Under the pieces are notes generated by a model. That model was not told the origin of the DNA. It saw only the letters and a list, made by a program, of their open reading frames with translations, and ran no database searches. A program made the position numbers and the translations under genes. A stretch of DNA of 23,539 nucleotides from a virus. This document shows, piece by piece, positions 14,136 through 22,096 of the stretch (its first letter is position 1; each line of letters starts with the position of its first letter). The DNA lies in the IMG/VR virus record IMGVR_UViG_3300002144_000712, positions 1 to 23,539 of that record. The stretch is one strand, 5' to 3'.

Positions 14136-15215
14136 CTATTCTGGTTCTGAAATAAATGATTCTGCATTAACTGAGTGAGATTCTTCCTCTATGATATCAA
14201 ATCCGTCTCCACCTAAAATATCTTCCCATTCTTTTTTATGGGAATCTTTATATTCTTTAAGTGCTTTTTCATTATCCTCTATAAAGCCGTGGGGGGTAAT
14301 TACAATTCTACCTCTGGATTGGATACCATTGATATGATTTTTATCAATTTGTAGATTTGTGCGTTTTGCAAATTCAACTTGTTTACCATCTTTAATCGCT
14401 TTTAATTTGGAAGTTCCAGAATCAGCAACATTTCCAAATGTTACAACAAAAGTAGCATCAAACCACATTGCAAATCCACCTTTATTCATTAGTTTGGGTT
14501 GTGACATAGGGGTTTCTGCTTTCTTGGCCCATACCTTGTTTATACAAACTAAAGTATTCGTGTATTTTGAACTCTCTTTACGAGATAATGTGATTCGCTG
14601 GTTAACATTGTTACCGAATTGAGTTGACATTGCTCCTGCGTTCCATTCGTTGTTGTTTTTGTTTGATTTAACCGACATTTCACAAGGTACAGAACCAATA
14701 GAATCCCATAAAAATAATAGATCATATGGTAGGTTACCTTTTTTCTGCTCATCAATCATATCCAAAACAAATGCTGCAACATCCTCAATTGTATTGATTG
14801 TTTCTCTATCCACGTAAATGAAATTACCTGTATAATCAAGTAATTCACCTGTTTCCTCATCAACTACCTCCTCTACATTAAATCCCATCATTTGTGCATG
14901 CTCCCAAGACCATTTCATCTCTGTGATAATAAAAACAGGTAAAATACCACGTTTTTGGGCAGCAACCGCTGCCTCAAGCAACGCGGTAGTTTTTCCTGTA
15001 TCAGAGTGGCCTCTTAAAAGAATAATGTGTCCCATAGGAATTCCAGGTATAGAGGTAACATCTTGAAATGCTTGGGAAAGTGGTATCCATTCTTGTGGTT
15101 TAAATTTTACACTAGTGGATAGGCCTTTCTTTGATTTAAAACTGTTGATATTAAAACCTGATTTAATCTCCTTATCAACTGCCTCTGACAGTGATTTTCT
15201 TTGTTTTTTCGCCAT
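14136..15215 (-). CDS. uvsX: UvsX/RecA-like recombinase
   Basis: 359 residues. It would coat ssDNA with ATP and drive strand exchange and recombination-dependent replication. Walker A is GHSDTGKTT (69-77), the catalytic Glu is in FIITEMKWS (95-103), and Walker B is LLFLWDS (166-172). FIYVDRETINTIEDV and GAMSTQFGNNVNQRI (193-207, DNA-binding loop L2 region) support RecA-family identity, and SRGRIVITPHG is near the C-terminus, which ends acidic. T4 UvsX has 391 residues. Start ATG 15215. It is four bases before the exonuclease start and directly downstream of the SSB gene, the arrangement expected for partners at the replication fork. Confidence 0.9.
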   Translation of the reverse strand: MAKKQRKSLSEAVDKEIKSGFNINSFKSKKGLSTSVKFKPQEWIPLSQAFQDVTSIPGIPMGHIILLRGHSDTGKTTALLEAAVAAQKRGILPVFIITEMKWSWEHAQMMGFNVEEVVDEETGELLDYTGNFIYVDRETINTIEDVAAFVLDMIDEQKKGNLPYDLLFLWDSIGSVPCEMSVKSNKNNNEWNAGAMSTQFGNNVNQRITLSRKESSKYTNTLVCINKVWAKKAETPMSQPKLMNKGGFAMWFDATFVVTFGNVADSGTSKLKAIKDGKQVEFAKRTNLQIDKNHINGIQSRGRIVITPHGFIEDNEKALKEYKDSHKKEWEDILGGDGFDIIEEESHSVNAESFISEPE

Positions 15216-15235
15216 ATTTTATTGTTTGTTTTTAA

Positions 15236-16081
15236 TTAGAAGGGCAGATCATCATCATCCCCATCCTCTTCATCAAATAATTCATCAAATGCCTCTACTT
15301 TTGATTTTTTAGCAGCAGGTTTTGTTGATAAACTGTAATTTGATTGTGGTTCTGATGTTTTCTCATCCTCAAAACCATCATGTGATTCGGGAACAATATC
15401 TCCTTCTTCATCCTCTGGTGATAACCATTCTTGTAAAGCAGCTTTGATATCATCAAATGGGAGTGGTTTGTAAGTTTCTTTTGGATTTGTTTGATTTTCC
15501 AACCAACTTTCAATCTCTTTCTCATCTTGTGATAATGGAGATACTTTCATTGAAGGTGAGATAGTTGTTTTGTTGTACTTTGTACCGGTAACATCAGGAC
15601 CAACAGTAACAATTTTAATATCTCTACCAACTGCAACATCAGTAAAATCTCCTACTTCCTCATCAGCTGCCATTTGCAAAAATGCTTCGTAAATTTCTTT
15701 ACCAAATTGCCATAGTTGTACTCCTTCTTCCTCTTCTCCTCTTACAATAACAGGAGCAAAAATACGAATTTTAGGATCTAATGTTTTAGCCAAACGCCAG
15801 TTTTCCTTATCGTTTGTACCTCTTAATTGCTTTGCAAATTCTGCAATTGGGTCTTTCTCTCCCCAGTTTAATGGAGAAGCAATAACTTTTTTACTTCCAA
15901 TTCCATAGTAAAACTTCATTTCAGTAAATGGATATTCCTTGTTGTATTTGAAAGGCACAACACGAACTACTTGTTTACCGATTTGAGGTTTAAACTGTTT
16001 TGTTTTTTGATAATCACCACCTCCTCCTTTTGGGGTGCTTTGCATGGATTCTAACTTTTTCTTGATAGCATCTAGATTCAT
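15236..16081 (-). CDS. Single-stranded-DNA-binding protein, gp32-like, without zinc ligands and with SSB-like tail
   Basis: 281 residues from ATG 16081. A GTG at 16135 would add 18 residues containing the only Cys; 16081 follows a TTAAGTTATATT leader and starts with MNLDAIKKKLESMQ, like gp32 N-termini. The OB-fold core includes GKQVVRVVPFKYNKEYPF and AVGRDIKIVTVGPDVTGTKYNKTTI. In gp32 a zinc ion is held by a His and three Cys; in the aligned place here the chain reads MKFYYGIGSKKVIASP and then EKDPIAEFAKQL, so no ligands remain and the protein is Cys-free. The C-terminus is strongly acidic and ends DDDDLPF, close to the DDDIPF tail of bacterial SSB that recruits partners. It precedes uvsX, its usual partner. 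Identity as gp32-like is supported by position and pattern. Confidence 0.85.
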   Translation of the reverse strand: MNLDAIKKKLESMQSTPKGGGGDYQKTKQFKPQIGKQVVRVVPFKYNKEYPFTEMKFYYGIGSKKVIASPLNWGEKDPIAEFAKQLRGTNDKENWRLAKTLDPKIRIFAPVIVRGEEEEGVQLWQFGKEIYEAFLQMAADEEVGDFTDVAVGRDIKIVTVGPDVTGTKYNKTTISPSMKVSPLSQDEKEIESWLENQTNPKETYKPLPFDDIKAALQEWLSPEDEEGDIVPESHDGFEDEKTSEPQSNYSLSTKPAAKKSKVEAFDELFDEEDGDDDDLPF

Positions 16082-16143
16082 AATATAACTTAATTTAAAT
16101 TGTTTACAACTATTAATATAATAACCTTTATTCACTAAGCCAA

Positions 16144-16605
16144 CTATACTTCAATAATCTTGTAGATCTTTGTATTCAGTTGCTTTATTTCATTGTGTTG
16201 AGTGAGCAATATACAGTTTCTGTAGTGTTGCCAATTAACTGGGAATTTTGTATCAACTACACCTCCATTTAATTTTTTAATTAGCTCATTTAAAGCATTT
16301 ATCGTGTATAACGTATTTGATTCCTTTTTTCTATGCACCAAAATTGTGTTCTCAGGAATAGAATTAACATTACCTTGATCTACATTATATGTAACAACAT
16401 ATTCATCATTACTTTTAATGTACAATACAAACATTTTGTTGTACATTATAGTGTATCTACTAGATAACGTATCAATTAGAAATTCTAACTCGTTTAAGGG
16501 AGTGAAGGTACAAAAAAGTCTGTTGTTCACGGATATATAATCTTCGTAAGTGTTAAAGTCGTATCCGTTATACGTATATGGTTCTTGTTGTAAAGTGTTG
16601 TACAT
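16144..16605 (-). CDS. Hypothetical protein in replication block
   Basis: 153 residues, start ATG 16605 behind leader AAAATAAAAGTT. Tyr- and Asn-rich, mixed beta/alpha in appearance, without membrane segments or recognisable catalytic motifs. It lies five bases after the polymerase stop and 62 bases before the SSB start. Position suggests an accessory replication factor, but nothing in the sequence proves it. Confidence 0.75.
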   Translation of the reverse strand: MYNTLQQEPYTYNGYDFNTYEDYISVNNRLFCTFTPLNELEFLIDTLSSRYTIMYNKMFVLYIKSNDEYVVTYNVDQGNVNSIPENTILVHRKKESNTLYTINALNELIKKLNGGVVDTKFPVNWQHYRNCILLTQHNEIKQLNTKIYKIIEV

Positions 16606-16610
16606 AACTT

Positions 16611-17858
16611 TTATTTTAAATTATAGTTTTTACCTGTTTTAAATTTAACATTTAATTTATATTTTTTAAATACCTCTAATATTTCTTTTATTGTATCTTT
16701 TTCTTTCTTATCTGTATCCAATAAAAACGAATCATATACATACAATACAAGTTTTGTATTTTTTCCTCTTAAAATTTTAAAAATATCATATAATATAAGA
16801 ACATTAGTTGATGTCTCCAAGTTTTGTAGTAAGTAATTTAAAAGCTTTTGTGGATTCATCTCTTTTAACTTATCCTTTTCAAATCTATATTTTGATATCG
16901 GACACTCAATATATCCTTTTTGTTCAAACTCTTTCCATATTTCTTGTGTAAATGCTTTTACTTTCGAAAAAAACGGAAGATCCTCATATTGTTTAAAAAT
17001 ACCCCCATATAGTTGTTTAAAGGTAATCTCTTTTGCTTTGGCGTATTCCACTCCATACATTTTAGCAAAACTGTTATGCACGTCACTATCATCAAAACTG
17101 TAATCCAGTATATTGCCAAGCAAGGTAGGATGGTAAGCACTAATATCCATTTCAATAAAAATATCATTGCGGGGTATAAAACATTCTCTTTCACCTGTGT
17201 CTTTATTTAATGCTGAAAAATTTATGCCCCCAAAAGTATTTGATGGGCGTGTAGTTAACGTATTTAAATTATATTGTGTATAGACATATTCCTCGGTATC
17301 TACCCCAAAGTAATGTTTATATAACGTAGTATTTACTTTTATTCCGCTCTGTTCCAACATATTGAATACCAATGGTACTTTGTTGTTGTAAAAGTTGTTT
17401 GAGAGCTCAAAATTGTGGTTCTTGTAGTTTTCATTGCATACCTCATAATGTTTAACTATTGGTATAATTGTGTTTGTGTGTGTTATATTTGTATTATTTT
17501 GTATGTGTGTGTGGGATTTGGTTGGTTGTGGTATATACGTATTTAGGGAGGGGGAGGAGTGTAGTAAATGCTTTAGAGCAAAATAGTGTAAAAATTCTTT
17601 TTTATCTCTAACATATACTTCCTCTATGCTGTTTAGTACTTTTTTGCATACCTCTATATCTAAATTTATTGTTTCACTATGCTTAATTGGTATGATGTAT
17701 CCCTTTGTGTCTTTTAAAGGTCTAACAAATAATGCACATACTTGATTTTGTGAAGGGTGTAGGGTAGGGGAGGTTGGGATTATCTCCACGTATGCTTGTT
17801 TGTGTTTTTTTTCACACAACAATTCAATTTTTTCTACATCTTCAATCAGCCAGTACAT
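16611..17858 (-). CDS. Divergent family A DNA polymerase
   Basis: 415 residues. The palm/fingers motifs of the PolI family can be traced: TRPSNTFGGINF then GERECFIP (203-229, before motif A), motif A MDISAYHPTLL (237-247, Asp238; PolI: DYSQIELR), motif B AKAKEITFKQLYGG (273-286: Lys276, Phe280, Tyr284 kept, but Tyr272 where PolI has Arg754), and motif C VLYVYDSFLLD (371-381), with Asp376 kept but the usual HDE changed to YDS. LLNYLLQNLETSTN (339-352) resembles the NxxxQgxaAD helix. The first about 100 residues (YIIPIKHSE, VRDKKEFLHYF) look like a remnant of the 3'-5' exonuclease fold, without the full acidic set. Residues 102-133 are a Thr/His/Asn-rich linker. Much shorter than typical family A enzymes (600-900). 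T4-like phages normally use a family B polymerase. Confidence 0.75.
   Translation of the reverse strand: MYWLIEDVEKIELLCEKKHKQAYVEIIPTSPTLHPSQNQVCALFVRPLKDTKGYIIPIKHSETINLDIEVCKKVLNSIEEVYVRDKKEFLHYFALKHLLHSSPSLNTYIPQPTKSHTHIQNNTNITHTNTIIPIVKHYEVCNENYKNHNFELSNNFYNNKVPLVFNMLEQSGIKVNTTLYKHYFGVDTEEYVYTQYNLNTLTTRPSNTFGGINFSALNKDTGERECFIPRNDIFIEMDISAYHPTLLGNILDYSFDDSDVHNSFAKMYGVEYAKAKEITFKQLYGGIFKQYEDLPFFSKVKAFTQEIWKEFEQKGYIECPISKYRFEKDKLKEMNPQKLLNYLLQNLETSTNVLILYDIFKILRGKNTKLVLYVYDSFLLDTDKKEKDTIKEILEVFKKYKLNVKFKTGKNYNLK
17460..17555 (-). repeat. Low-complexity GT/AC-rich linker within polymerase gene
   Basis: The plus strand is GT-rich (TGTTTGTGTGTG, TATGTGTGTGTGGG) and the minus strand encodes the His/Thr/Asn-rich segment at residues 102-133 of the polymerase. 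It probably marks a flexible join between the N-terminal domain and the palm. Confidence 0.6.
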
Positions 17859-17882
17859 ATGATTAAAGATAAGAATAATATT

Positions 17883-18506
17883 TTAAGCAGACAAATTTTT
17901 ATAGTATTTTGTATAATCCTCTTTTAGGAATTTTGAAAAACCATTCCATTTTTTCTTTCGCTCTATATCTCTAACAATTATTGTGTTGTAATCATTTACT
18001 TGTTGTTTTTCAAAACCAGATATTATCCATTGTATTTGAACGGGTTCGTATAAATCCCATGCTATGTTTGAGGAACGTGAGTTTAGGTCTGTGTATGTTT
18101 GTTTTGATATTTCTAGATATCTTAGCTCATTTGTTTTTTTAGCAAAGTATCTTACCATTTTCCCGTTTTCGTAGTCTTGTGGAGTGGGGAGGGTGATGGA
18201 GGGAGAAGGGATTTCTGAAAATGCATTCTCACTGGTTACTCCTCTTAAGTTGCTGTATGAGGTTCCTAGTTCTGTTATGTATCTTAGTTTGTTTGGTTGA
18301 AGGGTAGTAACAATAGAATCTTCTAAAGATATAAAAGGTTCAAGCAATATATTATTTCCATCTTGAGGGGTTTTACCTGTATATTTTTGTCCTGTAGAGA
18401 TTTCATAGTAATATCCTATATATACCTCTCTAGTAGAAGAAAGAAGATATTCACCCCCATTAGTATAAAGGTTTGATTTTATTTGAGATTTAGGATAATA
18501 AGCCAT
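17883..18506 (-). CDS. Conserved phage protein, probably structural
   Basis: 207 residues beginning MAYYPKSQIKSNLYTNGGEYL. The start region with YYEISTGQKYTGKTPQDG (33-50) resembles a conserved protein I recall next to baseplate genes of marine T4-like phages, where it is unassigned. No membrane segment or enzyme motif; the C-terminus (KFLKEDYTKYYKNLSA) is basic and helical. It is 12 bases after the M15 peptidase and 24 bases before the polymerase, so it closes the virion block. A virion role is likely by position, not proven. Confidence 0.75.
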   Translation of the reverse strand: MAYYPKSQIKSNLYTNGGEYLLSSTREVYIGYYYEISTGQKYTGKTPQDGNNILLEPFISLEDSIVTTLQPNKLRYITELGTSYSNLRGVTSENAFSEIPSPSITLPTPQDYENGKMVRYFAKKTNELRYLEISKQTYTDLNSRSSNIAWDLYEPVQIQWIISGFEKQQVNDYNTIIVRDIERKKKWNGFSKFLKEDYTKYYKNLSA

Positions 18507-18518
18507 GTTTTTTTAAAA

Positions 18519-19184
18519 TTAAATAGGACCCCAATATTCAAAATGCCACATTTCATCTACGGTTCCAGATGAATCACTTAATCTCCAAGGATTATACCAA
18601 CCATATTTGGCACCAATTTCAGCAATTTGTTTATAAATAGCTATGGATATTCTTTTATTTTTATTTTTTATTGGATCTCCTGATCCTCCTACAAGTGCAT
18701 ATAAATTTCCAAAATCTAAGGCTCCACCCCACCCATGAGGAGAAGAACCAGGTTTAGCAACAGTTTTTCCACTTCCTAAGCCTGCTTGGTGGGATGTACT
18801 TCTATAGGCACTTGTTACTCTATAAAAAATTTTTTTATTATCCATTTCATCTCTCCATTTAAACCATGCTATTGCTGCTTTGGGGTGTAATCTAAAAAAC
18901 CCATCAGGATAATATGTTTTTACAGCCCCCTCTTGGATTTTTGTCATAGCATTTAGTGGGATTTTACCATTTTGATAAGTTTTAGCAAAATCTTTGGCTA
19001 AAAAGGAAGTGTTGTAGTAATCTGATCCTATTTTATCTGGGTTGATAAGAGGAGCAGGGTCTATACCCTCAAGTGGGGTTTCAGTAGAGGTAGTAGGGGT
19101 ACTTCCTCCTGTTGAAGGGGGTGGAACATCTTTAAGTAATTCAAATAACCTTTCATATAATAATATATAATCTCTTCTAGCCAT
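18519..19184 (-). CDS. M15-type peptidoglycan peptidase (VanY/D-Ala-D-Ala carboxypeptidase-like), tail-associated
   Basis: 221 residues. Zinc and catalytic residues of M15 enzymes are present: His150 and Asp157 in SSPHGWGGALDFG (SxHxxGxAxD pattern), then Glu211 and His214 in DEMWHFEYWGP (ExxWH). The Arg in TSAYRSTSHQAGLG (124-137) fits the substrate-binding SxYR. Residues 1-20 are helical and 20-45 a Pro/Thr/Ser-rich linker; no signal peptide. It would cleave cell-wall peptides. It lies among baseplate genes and far from the holin/amidase lysis unit, so I infer a virion enzyme that opens the wall during DNA injection rather than the endolysin. Confidence 0.85.
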   Translation of the reverse strand: MARRDYILLYERLFELLKDVPPPSTGGSTPTTSTETPLEGIDPAPLINPDKIGSDYYNTSFLAKDFAKTYQNGKIPLNAMTKIQEGAVKTYYPDGFFRLHPKAAIAWFKWRDEMDNKKIFYRVTSAYRSTSHQAGLGSGKTVAKPGSSPHGWGGALDFGNLYALVGGSGDPIKNKNKRISIAIYKQIAEIGAKYGWYNPWRLSDSSGTVDEMWHFEYWGPI

Positions 19185-19197
19185 ATCTTATCTATAT

Positions 19198-21786
19198 TTA
19201 GCTCCCAAATGAGTATGCTCCAGGCATTACTGTTGTATCAATACTTGTTTCCCAATCTCCATTTGAAAGTTTATGTGATACTCTTTTTATTATAAATTTA
19301 AGTGATTGAGGGTAATTGTAAGGTAAAAATCTAGTATCTATCTCTATTTTATTATATATTTTCATTCCAGATAACCCATCCATTGTTAATTGTAAATTAA
19401 ATGGGATAAAACCATTAGTAGTTGAAGATAAACTACCAGTTGAGGAATTTTTATTGTTATTATAGGTTTGAGCAGTTAAATATTTAAAAAATTCTGTAAC
19501 GGTTGAGATATTAGAATTAATTTTTTCTGTTTCTAGAGTAAGAGTTTGATTTACTAATCCACCTTTTTTATATCCTAGTTCATTATAATCTTCAAGAGTA
19601 ATATAGGTAGAATAGTTATTTAAAGGCTCATTAGGATCTTGTTGGTTATTTAAGTTTGGGGGTGGACGATATTCTTCTTGAAATCTATCAATTAAACCTT
19701 TATTCCAATTTGAAAAAGCTGTAGCTTCCATTCCTTTAACATAACCATTAGCTGTTGAACCAATAGTAACCATACTAGCATACTCAGGGGTAATTTCGGT
19801 TTTTAAGGTAACATTCCTAATAAAATTTGATTGACTATCTGTTCCTGAAAGACCATTATATCCATAGATTTGAAATATAGTTTGTGGTTCTTCAATCTTT
19901 TTGGAAGGGAGAGAAGAATCAATTATTCTTAGTGTATTAGTCTCTTCATCAATTGTAGGTTCTAAATTATTTACACCTCCTAAAGCTTTATTTAATTTAG
20001 TGCAAATATCTTCTATAAAATTAAATAGGGATAAATCTCCATTTTCATCAGTGTTATCTCCTAAAACTTCTTTAATCATGGAAAAATTTAAATAAATATT
20101 CATAACATCCCCAAAATAACTAAGAGGTTGATCTCTAAAATTCCTCCTAAAAGGTGGAAGGGGGTTAAATATATCATATTCATTTTCTCCCCCATATAGC
20201 ATTCTCCCCCTTATTAAACATACCCTAGGATCTAGAGAGATTTGATTAGGAAAATAATTACAATAGGTAGTAGTTGTTTTTATGTTTATAATTTTATCTC
20301 CACTTTTATTAATAGGTAATATATTTTCATTAATGGTATCTAAAAAATCTTTCATTCTAATATAATAGTTAGAATCTTCAAATAAAGAAGTTTGAATACT
20401 TTCTTGATCTTCAGAAGCATATCTCATAAAAAATGCCTCATTAGTTGAAACTTGTGTAGGGGGAGAGAATTTGCCAGATTCGATTTTTAGAGAGAAATAG
20501 ACGTCTCTATCAAACCATAAATTATTTTTATTTATAAATGTTTTTCTTTGTCCTTTTAAGTCATCTGTAGTGTTTTCAAGAAATTTGGATGGGGTACTTA
20601 AAGTATCAAAAGGAATAAGTTCTGTTGGAGTCTGGAGGCCCTCATTATATGTAATTTTTGGGTAGCCTCCTTCTATTAAAACTTTTATAATAGGATTATC
20701 TGTTAAAATATCTTCCTTTTCTTCATTTAAATCATCCTCATCATCATCATACTCAAAATATGTTTGACCTTTTACCTCTATAACACCCTCTGAGTTTTCA
20801 ATAAAATTACCATACCATTCTGTTGAAGTTGGGGGATTAGGGATAGGTAACTTTGGGAAAATTTTTCTTGATGGGTTTCTAGAAGTATTTGCATTAAAAG
20901 CATTTAATATTTTATAATTATTTAGATATTCTATAATTATATTACTCTTATCTCCATCATCATCTGGGGTGTTATAGGGTTTTGATGAGATAATATTTGT
21001 TTTTAGGGATTCTATAACATCCCCTAAGCTTATAAGTTTTAAAGTTATTTTATAGGTTCCATCAGGTTCAAAGTTCCAAGAAAAATTTTGTACTTTTGCT
21101 AAAAACCCATCATAGTTCCCATTATATTTACCTCTAGTAGATTCTATCTTAGATAAAAATTCTGAATGTTTTGGGTTTTGGGTTTTTGTGGTGAAAAATG
21201 AATTAAAATCTTCAACTAAAGTTGTACCCATTTTTTTATAGACTCCTGTATTATCTATATAATGACTATTACCCCATTCAAGCAATACGGTGTATCCTAA
21301 TCTTAAAAATAAAGTATCAATTATCTCAAGTTGTCTTCTGGAGTAGGCTTTTATTTGAACATCTGCCTCTTTTATGGAACCCCTATTTTTATCTTTAACA
21401 TCTATGCTTTCAATACCAGGCATTGGTACTAAACCAAAGTCTGTATCTGAGGTGTCATAGACTTGATCAAAAGTAGAGCGTTGTTGAAGAGCCCAAGTAG
21501 CATCAGATTGTTTTTTTCTTTCAGAAGTTCCACCAAATAAAACATTCTTTTGTGCTAATTGGGTTCCCATATATTCCGTGGTGGGGGTTAAACCAATATT
21601 ATTTAATCGGTCTTCAGCAAAAGAACCAGAAAGGAAAACACCTGAGGCTAACTTTATCCATGCTGTTTTTGAATTTGCCCATGCTATCATTTCGGGACCT
21701 CTATCAGAGAGTTTTCCCATTAACTCTTGACGTATTCTTATCTGTCCGTCAACATAAGATTTAAATGGTTCTCCAATAATAGACAT
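19198..21786 (-). CDS. Large baseplate protein, probable hub (gp27/late-control-like)
   Basis: 862 residues. N-terminal part (MSIIGEPFKSYVDGQIRIRQ, then SKTAWIKLASGVFL) and the segment PMPGIESIDVKDKNRGSIKEA to LFLRLGYTVLLEWGNS resemble a conserved baseplate protein of marine T4-like phages that I recall only by pattern. FLAKVQNFSWNFEPDGTYKITLKL is typical of tail-hub beta domains. The last about 70 residues (MDGLSGMKIYNKIEIDTRFLPY, FIIKRVSHKLSNGDWETSIDT) match the hub signature of gp27/gpD-like proteins (Y/F-x-v-x-x-V-x-H-x-i-x-x-x-x-W-x-T). An acidic linker of Asp/Glu (about 340-355) splits it. It would sit at the tip of the tail tube and hold the spike. It is 13 bases upstream of the M15 peptidase gene. 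Confidence 0.7.
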   Translation of the reverse strand: MSIIGEPFKSYVDGQIRIRQELMGKLSDRGPEMIAWANSKTAWIKLASGVFLSGSFAEDRLNNIGLTPTTEYMGTQLAQKNVLFGGTSERKKQSDATWALQQRSTFDQVYDTSDTDFGLVPMPGIESIDVKDKNRGSIKEADVQIKAYSRRQLEIIDTLFLRLGYTVLLEWGNSHYIDNTGVYKKMGTTLVEDFNSFFTTKTQNPKHSEFLSKIESTRGKYNGNYDGFLAKVQNFSWNFEPDGTYKITLKLISLGDVIESLKTNIISSKPYNTPDDDGDKSNIIIEYLNNYKILNAFNANTSRNPSRKIFPKLPIPNPPTSTEWYGNFIENSEGVIEVKGQTYFEYDDDEDDLNEEKEDILTDNPIIKVLIEGGYPKITYNEGLQTPTELIPFDTLSTPSKFLENTTDDLKGQRKTFINKNNLWFDRDVYFSLKIESGKFSPPTQVSTNEAFFMRYASEDQESIQTSLFEDSNYYIRMKDFLDTINENILPINKSGDKIINIKTTTTYCNYFPNQISLDPRVCLIRGRMLYGGENEYDIFNPLPPFRRNFRDQPLSYFGDVMNIYLNFSMIKEVLGDNTDENGDLSLFNFIEDICTKLNKALGGVNNLEPTIDEETNTLRIIDSSLPSKKIEEPQTIFQIYGYNGLSGTDSQSNFIRNVTLKTEITPEYASMVTIGSTANGYVKGMEATAFSNWNKGLIDRFQEEYRPPPNLNNQQDPNEPLNNYSTYITLEDYNELGYKKGGLVNQTLTLETEKINSNISTVTEFFKYLTAQTYNNNKNSSTGSLSSTTNGFIPFNLQLTMDGLSGMKIYNKIEIDTRFLPYNYPQSLKFIIKRVSHKLSNGDWETSIDTTVMPGAYSFGS

Positions 21787-21800
21787 AACATATTAATTTT

Positions 21801-22091
21801 TTAAGAATATAAGCCCGCTATACTAGTAGCGGTTGAAATATTTGGTATACGTATTTGTACCCCAATCTCTGGGATTAGTGAATTTAGATCTTGTGAAGGG
21901 TTTGCTAAGGCAATAATATACCATAAAGATGAATCTTTATAATATTGAAATGCTAAAGAATCATATCTATCACCAACTGTAGTGTAAACATATGTGTCTG
22001 TAGGAGATACAGGTATCTCTACATATGTTGTAGTTTGAAGGAGTGATTTTCCATCAATTGATTTAGTTGGTGTTCTGTTGTATCTTGGCAT
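21801..22091 (-). CDS. LysM/tail protein X-like baseplate protein (gp53-like)
   Basis: 96 residues. Residues 38-86 (YVYTTVGDRYDSLAFQYYKD, then LWYIIALANPSQD and GVQIRIP) match the LysM-type fold of P2 gpX and the LysM-like part of T4 gp53: Gly-Asp-x-x-x-x-Leu-Ala near the start, a Trp-Tyr-x-Ile-Ala-x-Ala-Asn-Pro core and a final I-x-I-P strand. Such proteins link baseplate wedge or hub to the tube. It is encoded between the tail protein and the hub, with five and 14 bases to each side. Confidence 0.8.
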   Translation of the reverse strand: MPRYNRTPTKSIDGKSLLQTTTYVEIPVSPTDTYVYTTVGDRYDSLAFQYYKDSSLWYIIALANPSQDLNSLIPEIGVQIRIPNISTATSIAGLYS

Positions 22092-22096
22092 ATTAT

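Noticed and set aside
16082-16135. GTG 16135 as SSB start
   Set aside because: The 18 added residues are unlike gp32 N-termini and ATG 16081 has a better leader.
17521-17580. G-rich plus-strand tract as G-quadruplex
   Set aside because: Only partial G-runs (one GGG and several GG in the first part, GGGAGGGGGAGGAG in the second); four equal runs in close spacing are missing.
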